Below, piece after piece: positions 33,022 through 41,968 of a stretch of DNA of 64,000 nucleotides (positions are counted from its first letter, which is position 1; each line of letters opens with the position of its first letter). The DNA lies in NCBI RefSeq assembly GCF_900101505.1, contig NZ_FMZI01000009.1, positions 161,902 to 225,901 on the forward strand, in the 5' to 3' direction. This stretch comes from Antarctobacter albus. Lineage in GTDB: Bacteria > Pseudomonadota > Alphaproteobacteria > Rhodobacterales > Rhodobacteraceae. Below the pieces are notes generated by a model that did not search any database, was not told the DNA's origin, and was given only the letters and a program-made list of their open reading frames with translations. Made by a program: the position numbers and the translations under genes.

Positions 33022-33840
33022 TCAATCTTTCAAAGGCGTTTCCGAGGTATTCAATGCATCGGCCAGGCGCTGCGCGGCGGACCCGGGGCGCAAGGGCTGC
33101 GGCTGCGAGGCGTCCGGCGCCCATCCGGTCAGGGTGATGATCTCGAAGGTGGCCGGAACTCGTCCGTTCGGCAGGGTGAATTCGCGGGCATAGATCTCGG
33201 CCGCGCGCAGCAGGACGGCGCGCCGAGTGGGATGCCGCAACCGGCCCTCCAGGGCATTGCCTTCTCCCATCGCGCGCAGTTCATGCATCAGGTGCAGCGG
33301 CGAGGCGTAGCTGGCGGTCAAAGGCGCGGAATCCGCCACCGGCAGGGCCAGCCCCGCGCGTTGCAGCAGGGCACCCAGGTCGCGGATCTCGCCCATCGGG
33401 GCGACGCGGGGCGACAGCCCGCCCGTGACCTCCGTTTCCGCCTGAGCCAGCGCGGCGCGCAGCTCGTGCAGGGTTTGCCCGCCCAAAGTCAGCACCAGGC
33501 ACAGCCCGTCGGGGCGCAGCGCGCGGCGGCACTGGATCAGCTGGCCCACCGGGTCGTCGGCCCAGTGCAGGCACAGCGCGTGGATCACCAGGTCATGCGC
33601 GCCCTCGTCGAGGTCCAGCACCTCGGTGTCGGCGATGCATGTGGCCTGGGGGAAATGCGGCTGCCAGACCTGCGGGAAAGGCGTGATCACGGCGATGTCC
33701 GTAAACCCCTTGTTAACCATCGCGAGACGATCCTGCGCGTCGTCGCGCGCGGCCTCGTGCAGGAACAGCGCCTCGGCGTGCGCACGGGCGCGATGCAGGG
33801 TCAGGGCGTGCCGGTCGGTGAGACGGGGAGGATTGGGCAT
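33022..33840 (-). CDS. SAM-dependent methyltransferase, BioC/NDUFAF5-like
   Basis: About 272 residues with a class I methyltransferase fold. It begins with a MPNPPRLTDRHALTLHRARA segment typical of BioC/NDUFAF5-type proteins. A domain with ITPFPQVWQPHF, DLVIHALCLHWADDP and LRPDGLCLVLTLGG follows. The glycine-rich SAM loop is weak. Homologs hydroxylate or methylate in complex I assembly or biotin synthesis; the role here is not certain. The ATG at 33840 directly abuts the comF ATG, so the two start codons meet back to back with no gap. It precedes hemH. Confidence 0.75.
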   Translation of the reverse strand: MPNPPRLTDRHALTLHRARAHAEALFLHEAARDDAQDRLAMVNKGFTDIAVITPFPQVWQPHFPQATCIADTEVLDLDEGAHDLVIHALCLHWADDPVGQLIQCRRALRPDGLCLVLTLGGQTLHELRAALAQAETEVTGGLSPRVAPMGEIRDLGALLQRAGLALPVADSAPLTASYASPLHLMHELRAMGEGNALEGRLRHPTRRAVLLRAAEIYAREFTLPNGRVPATFEIITLTGWAPDASQPQPLRPGSAAQRLADALNTSETPLKD

Positions 33841-34584
33841 ATGTTGGCTCATAGGCTGTGGTCGGCGGGGATGCAAACCCTGGTGCAGATGGTCTATCCG
33901 CCGCGCTGCCTGGCCTGCGGCGGGCTGGTGGAGACGGATTTCGGCCTGTGCGGGACCTGCTGGCGCGATACGCCGTTCATATCCGGACTGTCCTGCGATC
34001 TATGCGGTGTGCCCTTGCCGGGCCAGTCCGACCGGGCGGAACATTGCGACGATTGCCTCACCGTCGCGCGACCCTGGAGCCAGGGGCGCGCCGCGCTGGT
34101 CTACCGTGACCGGGGCCGGCGCATGGTTCTGGCGTTGAAACATGGCGACCGCCACGACATCGCGCGCCCGGCAGCGAAATGGATGGCGCGGGTCACGCGC
34201 GGGCTGATCCGGGACAACATGCTGGCCGTGCCGGTGCCCCTGCACGTCAATCGCCACCTGAAACGGCGCTACAACCAGTCCGCGCTGCTGGCAGAGGCGC
34301 TGGCGCGGGACCTGGGGCTGGACTGGTGCCCCGACGCGCTGGAACGGGTCAGGGCCACGCCCAGCCTCGAAGGCAAAAGCCGCGAGGAACGGTTCAGCGT
34401 GCTTTCCGGCATGATCCGCGTGCCGGACCGGCACAGCCCGATGATAGCGGGGCGGCCGGTGCTGATCGTCGACGATGTCATGACCAGCGGCGCCACGCTG
34501 GCCGCAGCGTCAGAGGCCTGCCTTGCGGCCGGCGCAACAGAGGTTTGTGTCAGCGTACTGGCGCGCGCGGCCAAAGACGCATAA
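33841..34584 (+). CDS. ComF-family phosphoribosyltransferase-like protein
   Basis: A 247-residue ComF protein. The N-terminus has a zinc-finger-like cysteine set (PPRCLACGGL, LCGTCWRD, LSCDLCGVP, HCDDC), and the C-terminal half is a phosphoribosyltransferase fold with VLIVDDVMTSGATLAAAS (the PRPP loop). In competent bacteria ComF is needed for DNA uptake; in others the function is less clear. RBS GGGGAGG lies inside the divergent methyltransferase gene, nine bases before the ATG. It is followed by the glutaredoxin gene. Confidence 0.9.
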   Translation: MLAHRLWSAGMQTLVQMVYPPRCLACGGLVETDFGLCGTCWRDTPFISGLSCDLCGVPLPGQSDRAEHCDDCLTVARPWSQGRAALVYRDRGRRMVLALKHGDRHDIARPAAKWMARVTRGLIRDNMLAVPVPLHVNRHLKRRYNQSALLAEALARDLGLDWCPDALERVRATPSLEGKSREERFSVLSGMIRVPDRHSPMIAGRPVLIVDDVMTSGATLAAASEACLAAGATEVCVSVLARAAKDA

Positions 34585-34622
34585 ATCCATGACCATACGC
34601 ACGAACGATCTGGAGGACCGAG

Positions 34623-34880
34623 ATGCAACCGGTCGAGATGTATTATTCGCCGCTCTGCGGCTACTGCCACGCGGCCAAGCGCCTGCTGGACAGCAAGGGT
34701 GTCGACTATGCCGGCATTAACGTGCTGGAAGAGCCGAACCGCCGGTCCGAGATGATGGACCGCGCGCATGGCCGCCACACCGTGCCGCAGATCTTCATCG
34801 GCGAGACCCATGTCGGCGGCTTCGATGACCTTGCCGCGCTGGAAAGGCAGGGCAAGCTGGACGCGCTGCTGGCGGGCTGA
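34623..34880 (+). CDS. grxC: Glutaredoxin 3
   Basis: An 85-residue glutaredoxin, reducing disulfides with glutathione. The redox centre is CGYC (Cys12 and Cys15), in place of the usual CPYC. The glutathione-binding TVPQIFIG and VGGFDDL motifs are normal. Its ATG follows GGAGG. The stop overlaps the start of the nitrilase-family gene (TGATG), and that gene in turn overlaps the MarR gene, so comF, grxC, the amidase and the regulator read as one unit. Confidence 0.93.
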   Translation: MQPVEMYYSPLCGYCHAAKRLLDSKGVDYAGINVLEEPNRRSEMMDRAHGRHTVPQIFIGETHVGGFDDLAALERQGKLDALLAG

Positions 34881-35713
34881 TGCGGGCCGCGCTGTTGCAG
34901 ATGACCTCGTCGGACGATCCGGCGCAAAACCTGGCCACGATGCGGGGGATGCTGGCCCGTGCGCGGGACGAAGGCGCGCAGATCGCGCTGACGCCCGAGG
35001 TCTGCAATTGCGTCTCGATGGACCGTGGCCACCAGGCAGAGGTGCTGCGTCCCGAGGATGCGGACGAGGGGCTGTCCGGTCTGCGGGCTGCGGCGGCAGA
35101 GCTTGGGATCTGGGTGCTGGCCGGGTCACTTGCGCTGAAGGCGGAACCGCCCGAGACGCGGTTCGTGAACCGATCCTTCCTGATCTCTCCCGAGGGTGAG
35201 ATCGCCGCGCGCTACGACAAGATGCACATGTTCGACGTGCAGGTCTCCGAGGCGGAGACCTACCGCGAATCATCGGGCTATGCGCCGGGTGGGCGGGCCG
35301 TCCTTGCGGACACGCCCTTGGGCACCTTTGGCCTCAGCATCTGCTACGATGTGCGCTTTGCCTACCTCTACCGCGCACTGGCGCAGGCGGGAGCGCAGGT
35401 TCTGACCGTGCCGGCGGCCTTTTCGCCCGGGACCGGCCCGATGCACTGGCAACCGCTGTTGCAGGCCCGCGCGATCGAGACGGGCTGTTACGTCCTGGCC
35501 CCGGCCCAGACGGGCCAGCACGCGGCCACGGCGGGCCGGTCGCGCCGGACCTATGGCCATTCGATGGTGATCTCTCCCTGGGGTGAGGTGCTGCTGGACG
35601 CGGGCACGGACCCGGGGGTTTTCTGCGTCGATCTCGACATGGGGGCGGTCGAAGAGGCGCGGCGCAAGGTGCCCGCCCTGAGCCATGACCGCCAATTCGA
35701 GGGACCGGCATGA
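34880..35713 (+). CDS. Nitrilase-family carbon-nitrogen hydrolase (Nit-like amidase)
   Basis: A 277-residue carbon-nitrogen hydrolase. The catalytic triad is visible: Glu in ALTPEVCN, Lys in YDKMHMFDVQV and Cys in FGLSICYDVRF. The whole layout matches Nit1/deaminated-glutathione amidase, which hydrolyses side products of glutathione metabolism. Being coupled to glutaredoxin grxC supports that role. The ATG overlaps the grxC stop, and the stop overlaps the marR start (ATGA). Confidence 0.9.
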   Translation: MRAALLQMTSSDDPAQNLATMRGMLARARDEGAQIALTPEVCNCVSMDRGHQAEVLRPEDADEGLSGLRAAAAELGIWVLAGSLALKAEPPETRFVNRSFLISPEGEIAARYDKMHMFDVQVSEAETYRESSGYAPGGRAVLADTPLGTFGLSICYDVRFAYLYRALAQAGAQVLTVPAAFSPGTGPMHWQPLLQARAIETGCYVLAPAQTGQHAATAGRSRRTYGHSMVISPWGEVLLDAGTDPGVFCVDLDMGAVEEARRKVPALSHDRQFEGPA

Positions 35714-36141
35714 GCGACGCCAGCGGCCTTGCCATCTCGCTCTTCTCGGAACTGCTGACCGCGGATCAGCTGTTGCGCGCGCGGCTGACCAAGGTGCTGC
35801 CGAACCGCATGGAAATCTCACATTTCTCGGTGCTCAACCATCTTGCCCGGGGTGGAGAGAAGACCCCGGCACAACTGGCGCGGGCCTTCCACGTCACCCG
35901 TGGCGCGATGACCAACACGCTGTCGAAACTGGAAATCGCCGGCTACGTCCACATCCGCCCCGACTGGGACGATGCCCGGCGCAAGCTGGTCTCGATCTCG
36001 CCCGCGGGCCGGTCGGCGCGCGAGGCGGCGCTGGCCGCGATCACGCCCCTGATTGAAGAGATGCTGGGCGACCTGGGCGAGGACCGCGTGCGCGCCGCGC
36101 TGCCCGTGCTGCGCGAGTTGCGGCTGCGGCTGGAAGAGTGA
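35710..36141 (+). CDS. MarR-family transcriptional regulator
   Basis: A 143-residue winged-helix regulator. The recognition region is TPAQLARAFHVTRGAMTNTLSKLEIAGYV, with the wing RPDWDDARRKLVSISPAGR, typical of MarR. It is translationally coupled to the amidase gene, so it may sense a compound linked to this operon or to stress; ligand and targets are unknown. It converges with ubiG, with an intergenic repeat between the two. Confidence 0.9.
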   Translation: MSDASGLAISLFSELLTADQLLRARLTKVLPNRMEISHFSVLNHLARGGEKTPAQLARAFHVTRGAMTNTLSKLEIAGYVHIRPDWDDARRKLVSISPAGRSAREAALAAITPLIEEMLGDLGEDRVRAALPVLRELRLRLEE

Positions 36142-36206
36142 GGGCGCTCTGCCCCCGTCTCGGCAAGCCGAGCCTCCCCCGAGGTATTTTAAAAACCAAA
36201 GAAGCC
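36142..36206 (+). repeat. Dispersed intergenic hairpin element, copy 3
   Basis: GGGC/GCCC and CTCGGC/GCCGAG stems are followed by CCCCCGAGGTATTTT and AAACCAAAGAAGCCGG. The box and the tail are nearly identical to copy 4 at 43611. It lies between the converging marR and ubiG and runs up to ten bases from the ubiG stop. Confidence 0.65.
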
Positions 36207-36216
36207 GGCCGCGTGT

Positions 36217-36954
36217 TCAGGCCGGGTTCAGAGCGGCGGTGACGTAGTTCACGCTGAGGTCGCGGTCCGACACGCTCCAGGCCCAGCTGACCGGGTTGAA
36301 GACGAATCCCTTTCTGTCCACCGGCTCCAGCCCGGCCTGGCGCATCAGCTCGTAGAGCTCGTCCGGCGTGATGAACTTGGCCCATTCATGGGTGCCCTTG
36401 GGCAGCCACCGCATGACGTATTCCGCCCCCACGATCGCCACTGCGAAACTCTTGGGGTTGCGGTTGATGGTCGAACAGATGTGCAGCCCGCCGGGTTTCA
36501 GCAACTGCCGGCAGGCGGTCAGGTAGGCCAGCGGGTCGGCGACGTGTTCCACCACCTCCATGTTCAGCACCACGTCGAACCGTTCGCCTGCCGCTGCCAT
36601 CGCCTCGGCGGTGGTGTGGCGATAATCGATCTGCAGGCCGGATTGCGCCGCATGGGTCCGGGCCACGGGGATGTTGCGCTCGGCCGCGTCGACGCCGACC
36701 ACATCGGCCCCCAGCCGGGCCATCGGTTCCGACAAGAGCCCGCCGCCACAGCCAATGTCCATGATGCGCAGGCCCGCGAAGGGCTGCGGCCCGGTCAGGT
36801 CGCGGTCGAACTCCGCCGCGATCTGGCTGGTGATATAGTCCAGCCGCACCGGGTTCATCATGTGCAGCGGCTTGAACTTGCCATGCGGATCCCACCATTC
36901 GGCGGCCATCGCTTCGAACTTGGCGATCTCGGATGCGTCCACGGTGGTCGTCAT
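36217..36954 (-). CDS. ubiG: Ubiquinone biosynthesis O-methyltransferase UbiG
   Basis: A 245-residue UbiG, which methylates two hydroxyl groups of the ubiquinone ring. The conserved start [23 protein letters not shown] and the SAM motif [25 protein letters not shown] are clear, as is [11 protein letters not shown]. The ATG at 36954 with GAGGAAATTC before it is better than the one four codons upstream. It is divergent from pip with 47 bases between the starts. Confidence 0.96.
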   Translation of the reverse strand: MTTTVDASEIAKFEAMAAEWWDPHGKFKPLHMMNPVRLDYITSQIAAEFDRDLTGPQPFAGLRIMDIGCGGGLLSEPMARLGADVVGVDAAERNIPVARTHAAQSGLQIDYRHTTAEAMAAAGERFDVVLNMEVVEHVADPLAYLTACRQLLKPGGLHICSTINRNPKSFAVAIVGAEYVMRWLPKGTHEWAKFITPDELYELMRQAGLEPVDRKGFVFNPVSWAWSVSDRDLSVNYVTAALNPA

Positions 36955-37001
36955 GAATTTCCTCATGGTCTTTTGCCCTTGAGGCGCAATATAGGTAGGG
37001 C

Positions 37002-37979
37002 ATGGACAAAATCCCGGGCCAAAAGCGCGCAGTGCAGTATCTCTATCCGGCGATCGACCCGTTCGACCAGCGTATGCTGGACGTTGGCGACGGTCACCGG
37101 ATCTACGTCGAGCAATGCGGCAACCCCGAGGGCCAGCCCGTCATCGTGCTGCATGGCGGCCCCGGCGGCGGCTGCAGCCCGGCGATGCGGCGCTATTTCG
37201 ACCCCCGTTACTATCGCGTCATCCTGTTCGACCAGCGTGGCTGCGGACGCTCGCGGCCCCATGCCAGCGTGGTCGCCAATACCACCTGGAACCTGGTCGC
37301 CGACATTGAACATATCCGCGCCGAGCTGGAGATCGACCGTACCGTCGTCTTTGGCGGCAGCTGGGGTGCGACGCTGGCGCTGATCTATGCCATCAGCCAC
37401 CCCGAGGCGGTGTCCCAGCTGGTGTTGCGCGGCGTCTTCCTGATGACCCGGACAGAGCTGGACTGGTTCTATGGCGGCGGTGCCGGGCAGTTCTGGCCCG
37501 AGCCTTGGGCGCGTTTCGCCGACATGATTCCCGAGGATGAGCGGGACGACCTGATCGCCGCTTATCACAAGCGCCTGTTCAGCGGCGACCTGCGGACGGA
37601 AACGCGCTTTGCGCAGGCCTGGTCGTCCTGGGAAAACGCGCTGGCCTCCGTCTATTCCAACGGGATGGGCGGCGAGGCCCCCGGCGAATACGCCCGTGCC
37701 TTTGCCCGGCTCGAGAATCACTATTTCATCAACGCGGGTTTCCTGGACGAGGACGGCTGGATCCTGAACAACATCGGCCGGCTGGCCGATGTGCCGGGGG
37801 TCATCGTGCAGGGCCGCTATGACATGATCTGCCCGCCGCGCCGCGCCTGGGACCTGGCGCAGGCCTGGCCGGGGGCCGACCTGCGGATGATCCGGAACGC
37901 GGGCCATGCGCTGTCGGAACCGGGGATCAGCGCCGAATTGGTGCGCGTAATGGACGATCTGGCCAGCCTGAGGGACTGA
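37002..37979 (+). CDS. pip: Proline iminopeptidase
   Basis: A 325-residue alpha/beta hydrolase (peptidase family S33) that removes N-terminal proline from peptides. The oxyanion motif [29 protein letters not shown] and the nucleophile [13 protein letters not shown] are exactly of the Pip type; the final His lies in [11 protein letters not shown]. It has no signal peptide and acts in the cytoplasm. RBS AGGTAGGG is near the ATG. It precedes a peptide-type ABC importer in the same direction, which may feed it. Confidence 0.93.
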   Translation: MDKIPGQKRAVQYLYPAIDPFDQRMLDVGDGHRIYVEQCGNPEGQPVIVLHGGPGGGCSPAMRRYFDPRYYRVILFDQRGCGRSRPHASVVANTTWNLVADIEHIRAELEIDRTVVFGGSWGATLALIYAISHPEAVSQLVLRGVFLMTRTELDWFYGGGAGQFWPEPWARFADMIPEDERDDLIAAYHKRLFSGDLRTETRFAQAWSSWENALASVYSNGMGGEAPGEYARAFARLENHYFINAGFLDEDGWILNNIGRLADVPGVIVQGRYDMICPPRRAWDLAQAWPGADLRMIRNAGHALSEPGISAELVRVMDDLASLRD

Positions 37980-38058
37980 AACGGTCCAGACACAGGGTTT
38001 ACACACCGATTTCAGGCGCTAACGTAGCTGTAACGAAAACAAGAAAACGACAGGGATC

Positions 38059-39054
38059 TTGAATCCGGTAATCAAAATCATACTCCAGCGTCTTGCGCTG
38101 GGCCTTTTGACTCTGTTCATCGTATCCATCGTCATCTTTGCGGCGGTGAACATGCTGCCGGGGGATTTCGCCGAGGCGATCCTGGGGCAGGGGGCCACAC
38201 CCGAGGCCGTGGCGGCCATCCGCCGGGATCTCGGGCTCGATCAGGACCCGGTGACGCGCTACCTTCAATGGCTGGCAGGTGCGTTGCAGGGCGATCTGGG
38301 CAACTCCTTTGCCCAGGCGAATTTCGCCAGCTTCGTCGGTGACGACTCGGGTGTGCGGACCACCGTGGCCCAGCAGATCGCGCCGCGCTTCGCCAACACG
38401 ATGTTCCTTGCCGGTGTCACTGCCGCCATCGCGGTGCCCTTTGCGGTGACGCTGGGCGTGCTGGCGGCGCTCTATCGGAACTCGGTCTTCGACAAGGTGG
38501 CGAACATCTCGACCCTGACCTCGATTTCCAGCCCCGAGTTCTTTCTGGCCTATGTGCTGATCCTCTTCCTGGCGGTGCTGAATCCGCTGCTGCCGTCCCT
38601 GTCCAACATCTACGCGGACATGGGATTTGCCGAACGGTTGCAGAAGACGCTGTTGCCGGCGCTGACGCTGACGCTGGTGGTGACCGCGCACATGATGCGG
38701 ATGACCCGCGCGGCGATCATCAACCTGCTGGCCAGCCCCTATATCGAGATGGCGCGCCTGAAAGGCATCAAGCCGATGCGCGTGATCGTGCACCATGCGC
38801 TGCCCAACGCGCTGGCGCCGATCATCAACGTGATCGCGCTGAACCTTGCCTATCTCATCACGGGCGTCGTGGTGGTCGAGGTGGTCTTTGTCTATCCCGG
38901 CATCGGCCAGTTGTTCGTGGACAGCGTCAAGATCCGTGACATCCCGGTGGTGCAGGCCTGCTGCCTGATCTTTGCCGCCGCCTATATCCTGCTGAACCTG
39001 ACGGCCGACATTCTGTCGATCCTGTCCAACCCGCGGCTGAGGCATCCGAAATGA
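38059..39054 (+). CDS. Dipeptide/oligopeptide-type ABC importer, permease 1 (DppB/OppB family)
   Basis: A 331-residue permease. Six membrane segments are visible, and the EAA loop is near IEMARLKGIKPMRVIVHHALPNAL. The substrate is likely a peptide or related solute, but is not fixed by sequence. The start is a TTG with AGGGA before it. It overlaps the second permease gene (ATGA). Together with the fused ATPase and the binding protein it makes a complete importer. The 79 bases upstream contain a TTTACA-like box and an AT-rich stretch, which could be its promoter. Confidence 0.92.
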   Translation: MNPVIKIILQRLALGLLTLFIVSIVIFAAVNMLPGDFAEAILGQGATPEAVAAIRRDLGLDQDPVTRYLQWLAGALQGDLGNSFAQANFASFVGDDSGVRTTVAQQIAPRFANTMFLAGVTAAIAVPFAVTLGVLAALYRNSVFDKVANISTLTSISSPEFFLAYVLILFLAVLNPLLPSLSNIYADMGFAERLQKTLLPALTLTLVVTAHMMRMTRAAIINLLASPYIEMARLKGIKPMRVIVHHALPNALAPIINVIALNLAYLITGVVVVEVVFVYPGIGQLFVDSVKIRDIPVVQACCLIFAAAYILLNLTADILSILSNPRLRHPK

Positions 39055-40247
39055 GCACCGTACTCTGGAGTCTCGGCGCCATCGTTGTCTTGCTGGCGGG
39101 TGGCTGGGTCATGCGCCTGGCCGGTCAGAGCCTGACAGGAAACAAGCCTTTCTTCCGCGACATGCCGCTGGCGGTGGCCTTTGGCTACGTTCTGGGGGCG
39201 GCGCTGCTGCTGTTCGGCATCTGGTACTATTTCCAGCCCGCCGTGACAGCCGATGGCGTGCCCGTGGCCTCTGTCCAGTTCTTCCGCTGGGCGGTGCAGG
39301 GCGTGCTGATCGGCGCGGCGGCGGCCTTTGTCTTTCGCCTGATCGGGCGCACCCTGGGCACCGCGGGCAGCCGCAAGATGTTCCGGCAGATGCCGCTGAC
39401 CGCCGCCTTCGGCGTGCTGGTCATCCTGATCTATGCGCTGCTCGCGATCTTTGCGCCGGCGCTGGCGCCGCACGGGCAGGAAGAGGTCTTCGGCCAGGCC
39501 AATATCGTCCCCGGTGGCAACCCGGCGCTGGGCGGCAACCCGGATTTCCCGCTGGGCACCGACCAGATCGGCCGGGACATCCTGTCCCGCCTGATCTACG
39601 GCGCCCAGAACACCGTGGGCATCGCCTTTGCGACCACGCTGCTGGCCTTCGTCCTGGGCGGCACCTTCGGGTTTCTTGCCGCCACCCTGCGCGGCTGGAT
39701 GGACCAGGTCCTGAGCCGCATGGTCGATGTGCTGATGGCGATCCCCTCGCTGATCTTCTCGCTGTTGCTGATCACCGTGGCCTCGGCCTGGGTGTCCGGT
39801 TTTGGCCTGACGGTGGCGATGGTGGTCATCATCGCGGTGATCGATTCGACGCGGGTGTTCCGGCTGGCGCGTGCCGTGGGCATGAACATCGTCGTGATGG
39901 ATTACATCGAGGCGGCCAAGCTGCGCGGCGAGGGCCTGCCCTATCTCATCTTCCGCGAGATCCTGCCCAACGCGACCGCGCCCCTGCTGGCCGAATTCGG
40001 CCTTCGGTTCTGTTTCGTCTTCCTGACGATCTCCGCGCTGTCCTTCCTGGGCCTGGGCATCCAGCCGCCGCTGGCGGATTGGGGCACGATGGTCAAGGAT
40101 CTCTCGGCCTTCATCAACTACGCCAGTTTCGCGCCGCTTGCGGCCAGCGTGCCGCTGCTGGCCGCCGGCGCCATCGCGCTGCTGACCGTGGCCGTGAACT
40201 TCGTCGTCGACTGGATGCTGAACCGCTCTTCGGGGCTGAAGGATTGA
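39051..40247 (+). CDS. Dipeptide/oligopeptide-type ABC importer, permease 2 with N-terminal extension
   Basis: A 398-residue DppC-family permease. Residues 125-398 are the regular part, beginning FGVLVILIYALLAIFAPALAPHG, and the EAA loop is YIEAAKLRGEGLPYLIFREILPN. Before it, about 120 residues add three hydrophobic segments (about 5-25, 42-62 and 78-102) not present in the usual 280-300 residue DppC. It overlaps permease 1 by four bases. Function is part of the importer; the extension is unexplained. Confidence 0.9.
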   Translation: MSTVLWSLGAIVVLLAGGWVMRLAGQSLTGNKPFFRDMPLAVAFGYVLGAALLLFGIWYYFQPAVTADGVPVASVQFFRWAVQGVLIGAAAAFVFRLIGRTLGTAGSRKMFRQMPLTAAFGVLVILIYALLAIFAPALAPHGQEEVFGQANIVPGGNPALGGNPDFPLGTDQIGRDILSRLIYGAQNTVGIAFATTLLAFVLGGTFGFLAATLRGWMDQVLSRMVDVLMAIPSLIFSLLLITVASAWVSGFGLTVAMVVIIAVIDSTRVFRLARAVGMNIVVMDYIEAAKLRGEGLPYLIFREILPNATAPLLAEFGLRFCFVFLTISALSFLGLGIQPPLADWGTMVKDLSAFINYASFAPLAASVPLLAAGAIALLTVAVNFVVDWMLNRSSGLKD

Positions 40248-40250
40248 GCC

Positions 40251-41900
40251 ATGTCTGACTTCCTTGTCGAAATGCGCGACGTTCGGATCGAGGGCCGCTC
40301 GGACGAGACCTGGATGCCGATCATCAATGGCGTCGACCTGACCCTGAAAAAGGGCGAGGTTCTGGGACTGATCGGTGAATCCGGGGCTGGGAAATCCACG
40401 CTTGGTCTTGCCGCGATGGGGTTTTGCCGCGACGGCGTGCGCATCTCGGGCGGCAGCGTGATGTTCGACGGCATCGACCTGCTGGCCGCCAGCGCCGAGC
40501 AGAAACGCCAGTTGCTGGGCAAGCGCATCGCCTATGTCGCACAATCCGCCGCCGCCAGCTTCAACCCCGCGCACAAGCTGATCGACCAGCACACGGAGGC
40601 GCCGGTGCAGCACAGCGTGTCGGGCAAGGCCGACAGCGCCGCCGACGGCATCGAGCTGTATCGCAAGCTGCGCCTGCCCAACCCGGAAGAGATCGGCTTT
40701 CGCTATCCGCACCAGGTCTCTGGCGGCCAGTTGCAACGGGCGATGACCGCGATGGCGATGGCCTGCCGTCCGGACCTGATCATCTTTGACGAGCCGACCA
40801 CCGCGCTGGACGTGACCACCCAGATCGAGGTGCTGGCCAGCATTCGGCAGATCGTCGAGGAATTCGACACCGCCGCGATCTACATCACGCATGACCTGGC
40901 CGTGGTTGCGCAGATGGCGGACCGCATCAAGGTGCTGCTTAAGGGCGACGAGGTCGAAGAGGCCGAGACGCGCACCATGCTGAGCGCGCCGACGCAGGAC
41001 TACACAAAAAGCCTCTGGGCCGTGCGCGCTTTTGAACGCCCCGAGAAACCGCCCGTTGCCACCGATGCGACGCCGGTGATTTCCGTTCAGGGCGTGACGG
41101 CGGCCTATGGCACGGTGGATGTGCTGAAAAACGTCAGTTTCGACATCCACGCGGGCCGCACCGTGGCGGTGGTGGGCGAATCCGGTTCCGGCAAATCGAC
41201 CACCGCGCGCTGCATCACCGGTCTTTTGCCGCCGCGTCTCGGCATCATCGAGCTGGACGGCGAACCGCTGCCCCTGGACTATCGCAAACGCAGCAAGGAA
41301 CAGCTGCGCCAGGTCCAGATGATCTACCAGATGGCGGATACGGCGTTGAACCCGCGCAAGTCCATCGGCGAGATCATCGGCCGCCCGGTCGAATTCTACA
41401 TGGGCCTGCGCGGCGCCGCCAAGCGCAAGCGCGTGGCAGAGCTGATGGACCAGATCGAGCTGCCTGCAGACCAGTACATCGACCGCCTGCCCTCGGAACT
41501 GTCGGGCGGTCAGAAACAGCGCATCGGCATCGCCCGTGCCCTGGCGGCAGAACCGAAGTTCATCATCTGCGACGAGGTCACCAGCGCGCTGGACCAGCTG
41601 GTCGCCGAGGGTATCCTCAAGCTGCTGGCGCGGCTGCAGGACGAGCTGGGCCTGAGCTACATGTTCATCACCCATGATCTGGCCACCGTGCGCGCCATCG
41701 CGGACGAGGTCGTGGTGATGAAGGACGGGCTGGTGGTCGAACAGGGGCCGAAACGCGACATGTTCAAGCCGCCACACCACGCCTACACCGACCTGCTGCT
41801 GTCCTCCGTCCCCGAGATGGATCCGGATTGGCTGACAAATCTGCTGAAAGAACGCGGAGTTGATAACATAGGCGATGCCGCCGTTGATAAAATGTCGTAG
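40251..41900 (+). CDS. ABC importer, fused double ATPase (DppD-DppF type)
   Basis: A 549-residue protein with two ATP-binding domains in one chain. The first (residues 1-260) has [15 protein letters not shown] and the signature [10 protein letters not shown]. The second (about 275-549) has [14 protein letters not shown], then [15 protein letters not shown] and [13 protein letters not shown]. It powers the two permeases, so a single polypeptide replaces the usual DppD and DppF. Both domains look active. It is followed after 68 bases by the binding-protein gene. Confidence 0.93.
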   Translation: MSDFLVEMRDVRIEGRSDETWMPIINGVDLTLKKGEVLGLIGESGAGKSTLGLAAMGFCRDGVRISGGSVMFDGIDLLAASAEQKRQLLGKRIAYVAQSAAASFNPAHKLIDQHTEAPVQHSVSGKADSAADGIELYRKLRLPNPEEIGFRYPHQVSGGQLQRAMTAMAMACRPDLIIFDEPTTALDVTTQIEVLASIRQIVEEFDTAAIYITHDLAVVAQMADRIKVLLKGDEVEEAETRTMLSAPTQDYTKSLWAVRAFERPEKPPVATDATPVISVQGVTAAYGTVDVLKNVSFDIHAGRTVAVVGESGSGKSTTARCITGLLPPRLGIIELDGEPLPLDYRKRSKEQLRQVQMIYQMADTALNPRKSIGEIIGRPVEFYMGLRGAAKRKRVAELMDQIELPADQYIDRLPSELSGGQKQRIGIARALAAEPKFIICDEVTSALDQLVAEGILKLLARLQDELGLSYMFITHDLATVRAIADEVVVMKDGLVVEQGPKRDMFKPPHHAYTDLLLSSVPEMDPDWLTNLLKERGVDNIGDAAVDKMS

Positions 41901-41968
41901 GAATCGCCAAAAAGCGACAAACCTGTCCGAAAACGAACCGGGACGGGCAATGACCAAGGGAGACTGAC

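Noticed and set aside
33712..33719. TTAACCAT, the CtrA half-site consensus
   Set aside because: It lies inside the methyltransferase coding region and lacks a proper TTAA seven bases away, so it is most likely codon use.
38982..41957. A 991-codon open frame opposite the ABC importer genes
   Set aside because: It is antisense to three well-supported importer genes and looks like the usual GC-driven shadow frame.
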